This document shows, in pieces, positions 4,766-5,090 of a DNA stretch of 5,090 nucleotides. The position numbers were made by a program, and so were the translations under genes. Every line of letters begins with the position of its first letter. Position 1 is the first letter of the stretch. Source of the stretch: Spirochaetaceae bacterium (lineage in GTDB: Bacteria; Spirochaetota; Spirochaetia; DSM-2461); assembly GCA_003246505.1 (NCBI GenBank), contig QKAI01000088.1:1-5090 (forward strand), written 5' to 3'. The notes under the pieces are model-generated. The model was given only the letters and a program-made list of their open reading frames with translations, searched no databases and had not been told where the DNA came from.

Positions 4766-4780
4766 TAAGAAAGGGGTATC

Positions 4781-5090
4781 ATGAAGGTTATAAAATTCGG
4801 CGGCGGTTCCGTTGCGGACAGCAAGAAGATCAGAGCGGTAGTCGATATCATCGTGAATTCGGAGGAGAATAAATTCGTCGTTCTCTCCGCCATGAAGGGA
4901 ATCACCAATACGCTTATCGCTTCAGCCCGGGCGGCTGAAGGGGGCGACAAGAGCTATAAAGAGCTTTATACAGAGGTAGAGAGCCGAACTTACGCCGCTC
5001 TGGAGGAGCTGGTCACCTCCGAACCCCTCCGTACCCGGACAAGGGAGACCATCGCCGCCATGCTGGAGGAGTACCATGACATCCTCCACG
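4781..5090 (+). CDS. Aspartate kinase, N-terminal part (cut by window end)
   Basis: The first 103 residues of an amino-acid-kinase-family protein; the frame stays open to the window edge. Aspartate kinase phosphorylates aspartate, the entry step to lysine/diaminopimelate, threonine and methionine. MKVIKFGGGSV (1-11) is the nucleotide-binding N terminus, normally KFGGTSV in this family, here with Gly at position 9 in place of Thr. VVLSAMKGITNTL (33-45) matches the family's VVVSAMxGVTNxL strand and loop. The following charged helices fit the aspartate-kinase-specific region before the catalytic core. AAGGGG at 4771-4776, four bases before the ATG, is the likely ribosome site. The missing C terminus decides whether this is a monofunctional kinase with ACT domains (lysC) or a fusion with homoserine dehydrogenase (thrA/metL), so no symbol is given. 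It is divergent from murA. Confidence 0.9.
   Translation, partial: MKVIKFGGGSVADSKKIRAVVDIIVNSEENKFVVLSAMKGITNTLIASARAAEGGDKSYKELYTEVESRTYAALEELVTSEPLRTRTRETIAAMLEEYHDILH

Noticed and set aside
4614..4780. Lysine riboswitch before the aspartate kinase gene
   Set aside because: The gap is only 167 bases and also holds the murA promoter; the conserved L-box AGAGG segments and long P1 stem are not visible.
1..5090. tRNA, rRNA, CRISPR arrays, insertion sequences, phage genes
   Set aside because: No cloverleaf-like segments, spaced direct-repeat arrays, transposase motifs or terminal inverted repeats with target duplications were seen on either strand.

Overview
This 5.09 kb window looks like bacterial chromosome with moderate GC in the genes and AT-rich gaps between them. 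Diderm bacteria with divergent signalling proteins fit, and a free-living spirochaete is my best guess. That guess rests on overall protein character and on a MurA with Asp in place of the catalytic Cys (known in Borrelia, but also in Chlamydia and mycobacteria). No species-level claim is possible.

Layout: (a) 1-1755, a tightly packed plus-strand run: the tail of an unrecognised protein, an FxsA-like small membrane protein, and a sigma-54-activator-type AAA+ protein with a degenerate receiver domain and no DNA-binding domain. (b) 1756-1879, a gap with a good sigma-70-type promoter. (c) 1880-3071, two overlapping plus-strand genes: a STAS (anti-anti-sigma type) protein with a C-terminal zinc ribbon, and an OmpR-type winged-helix regulator whose receiver half has lost the phosphorylation residues. 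A strong intrinsic terminator lies inside the first codons of the second gene. (d) 3072-3329, an AT-rich, gene-free stretch between convergent genes, flanked on both sides by same-orientation, helically phased DnaA-box-like repeats and containing an 11-bp inverted repeat. (e) 3330-4613, minus-strand murA. (f) 4614-4780, the divergent gap, with a candidate leaderless murA promoter on one strand and two GC-rich hairpins in the leader of the next gene. (g) 4781-5090, the start of an aspartate kinase gene, cut by the window end.

The genes in (a) and (c) form a compact cluster of regulatory proteins. Three have reduced or altered signalling residues: the activator has no helix-turn-helix, the STAS protein lacks the usual Asp before its phospho-serine, and the winged-helix protein lacks a phosphorylatable Asp. 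This suggests control by protein-protein contacts rather than a standard two-component phosphorelay, but that is inference. The murA and aspartate kinase genes are housekeeping functions (peptidoglycan precursor synthesis; the aspartate pathway to lysine/diaminopimelate, threonine and methionine).

The signal most worth following is the DnaA-box-like repeat arrangement at 3034-3291, which resembles a replication origin or DnaA-binding control locus although no dnaA, dnaN or other typical origin neighbour is visible and both flanking genes point into it.
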